Positions 63,364-64,000 of a stretch of 64,000 bases of DNA are shown here, piece by piece. The notes under the pieces are model-generated. The model ran no database searches and was not told where the DNA came from. It saw only the letters and a program-made list of their open reading frames with translations. Position numbers and translations under genes: made by a program. This DNA comes from Axinella damicornis (lineage: Eukaryota > Porifera > Demospongiae > Axinellida > Axinellidae). How positions within the stretch are numbered: the stretch's first letter is position 1; each line of letters begins with the position of its first letter. Where the stretch lies: assembly GCA_963931865.1 (NCBI GenBank), contig OZ007507.1:13681950-13745949 (forward strand). The letters run 5' to 3'.

Positions 63364-64000
63364 TACTGGCCATAACTGGCCAGCTCGCTGCCCGGAACTG
63401 GCCAGCTCGTTGCCCGGAACTGGCCAGCTAGCTGCCCGAAACTGGCCAGCTCGCTGCCCGGAACTGGACTGCTTGCTGCCCGGAACTGGCCAGCTCGCTG
63501 CCCGGAACTGGCCATCTCGCTGCCCGGAACTGGCCAGCTCGCTGCCCGGAACTGGCCAGCTCGCAGCCCGGAACTGGCCAGCTCGCTGCCTGGAACTGGC
63601 CAGCTCGCTGCCCGGAACTGGCCAGTTCGCTGCCCGGAACTGGCGTGAGTGCTGCCCAGAACTGGTCAGCTCGCTGCCCGGAACTGGCCAGAGAACTGCC
63701 CGGAGATTGCCTGCTCGCTGCCCGGAACTGGCCAGCTCGCTGCCGGAACTGACCAGCTCACTGCCCGGAACTGGCCAGCTCGCTGCCCGGAACTTGCCAG
63801 AGAGCTGCCAGGAACTGACCAGAGACCTGCCCGGAACTGGCCAGCTCGCTGCCCTGAACTTGCCAGATAGCTGCCCGAAACTGGCCATCTCGCTGCCCGG
63901 AACTGGCCAGCTTGCTGCCCGGAACTGGCCTGAGAGCTGCCCGGAACTGGCCAGCTAGCTGCGTGGAACTGGCCATCTCGCTGCCCGGAACTGGCAAGCT
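63364..64000. repeat. 22-bp minisatellite running off the window
   Basis: The unit is CAGCTCGCTGCCCGGAACTGGC, written out about 29 times with scattered variants (GAGAGCTGCC, CTGACCAG). Both strands show long open frames because the unit rarely contains stops; they are artefacts. The array continues beyond the window. Confidence 0.95.

Noticed and set aside
63303..63997. Long ORFs on both strands with ASSGQRAGQFRA or ARNWPARCPEL repeats
   Set aside because: Translation of the 22-bp minisatellite.

Overview
The window is eukaryotic and almost certainly from an early-branching animal; a demosponge is my best guess (inference). Genes are split by short GT-AG introns. The recognisable proteins are animal-type signalling and adhesion modules: fibronectin III, Sushi, transmembrane, SH2, PH and death domains. 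A membrane protein with Pmp-like beta-helix repeats and a multi-pass C-terminus, and a two-repeat cysteine-rich secreted protein, are of kinds I associate with sponge gene expansions. There is no bacterial operon structure and no CRISPR.

Layout. (1) 1-12.7 kb, plus strand: the 3' part of a single-pass receptor. Eleven exons, all in compatible phase, encode FN3, FN3, an Ig/FN3-like domain, Sushi, TM, a short Pro-rich tail and a C-terminal SH2 domain, with no kinase. (2) 13.3-19.0 kb, minus: an intact intronless beta-helix/multi-TM gene in a segment repeated at 44.0-49.8 kb, where the gene is broken by three lesions. (3) 19.1-20.9 kb, plus: a small death-domain gene. (4) 21.5-25.1 kb: nested mobile elements, a 2.5-kb foldback element with a 9-bp target duplication containing a 702-bp element with a 5-bp duplication. 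(5) 26.9-32.9 kb: a 6-kb array of 16 repeat units carrying exon-like ATG...GTGAGT modules. (6) 33-38 kb: decayed coding fragments, including an orphan TM exon related to the receptor. (7) 39.1-40.3 kb, minus: an intact cysteine-rich, probably GPI-anchored protein. (8) 41.4-42.5 kb: a TTAA-flanked foldback element. (9) 49.9-63.3 kb: a tandem duplication of about 6.4 kb carrying a DAPP1-like SH2-PH adaptor. The distal copy (57.7-63.1 kb) is open; the proximal copy lacks the SH2 exons and is frameshifted. (10) 63.36 kb to the end: a 22-bp minisatellite.

Mobile DNA dominates the spacers. Several families can be defined from sequence alone by terminal inverted repeats plus target duplications, some supported by comparing filled and empty sites between the two segmental duplicates. 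The most unusual are 36-45 bp near-perfect palindromes with 5-bp duplications. Functionally, the receptor SH2 protein and the SH2-PH adaptor both fit phosphotyrosine signalling, while the beta-helix and Cys-rich proteins look like surface or secreted molecules. That they work together is not shown by the sequence.
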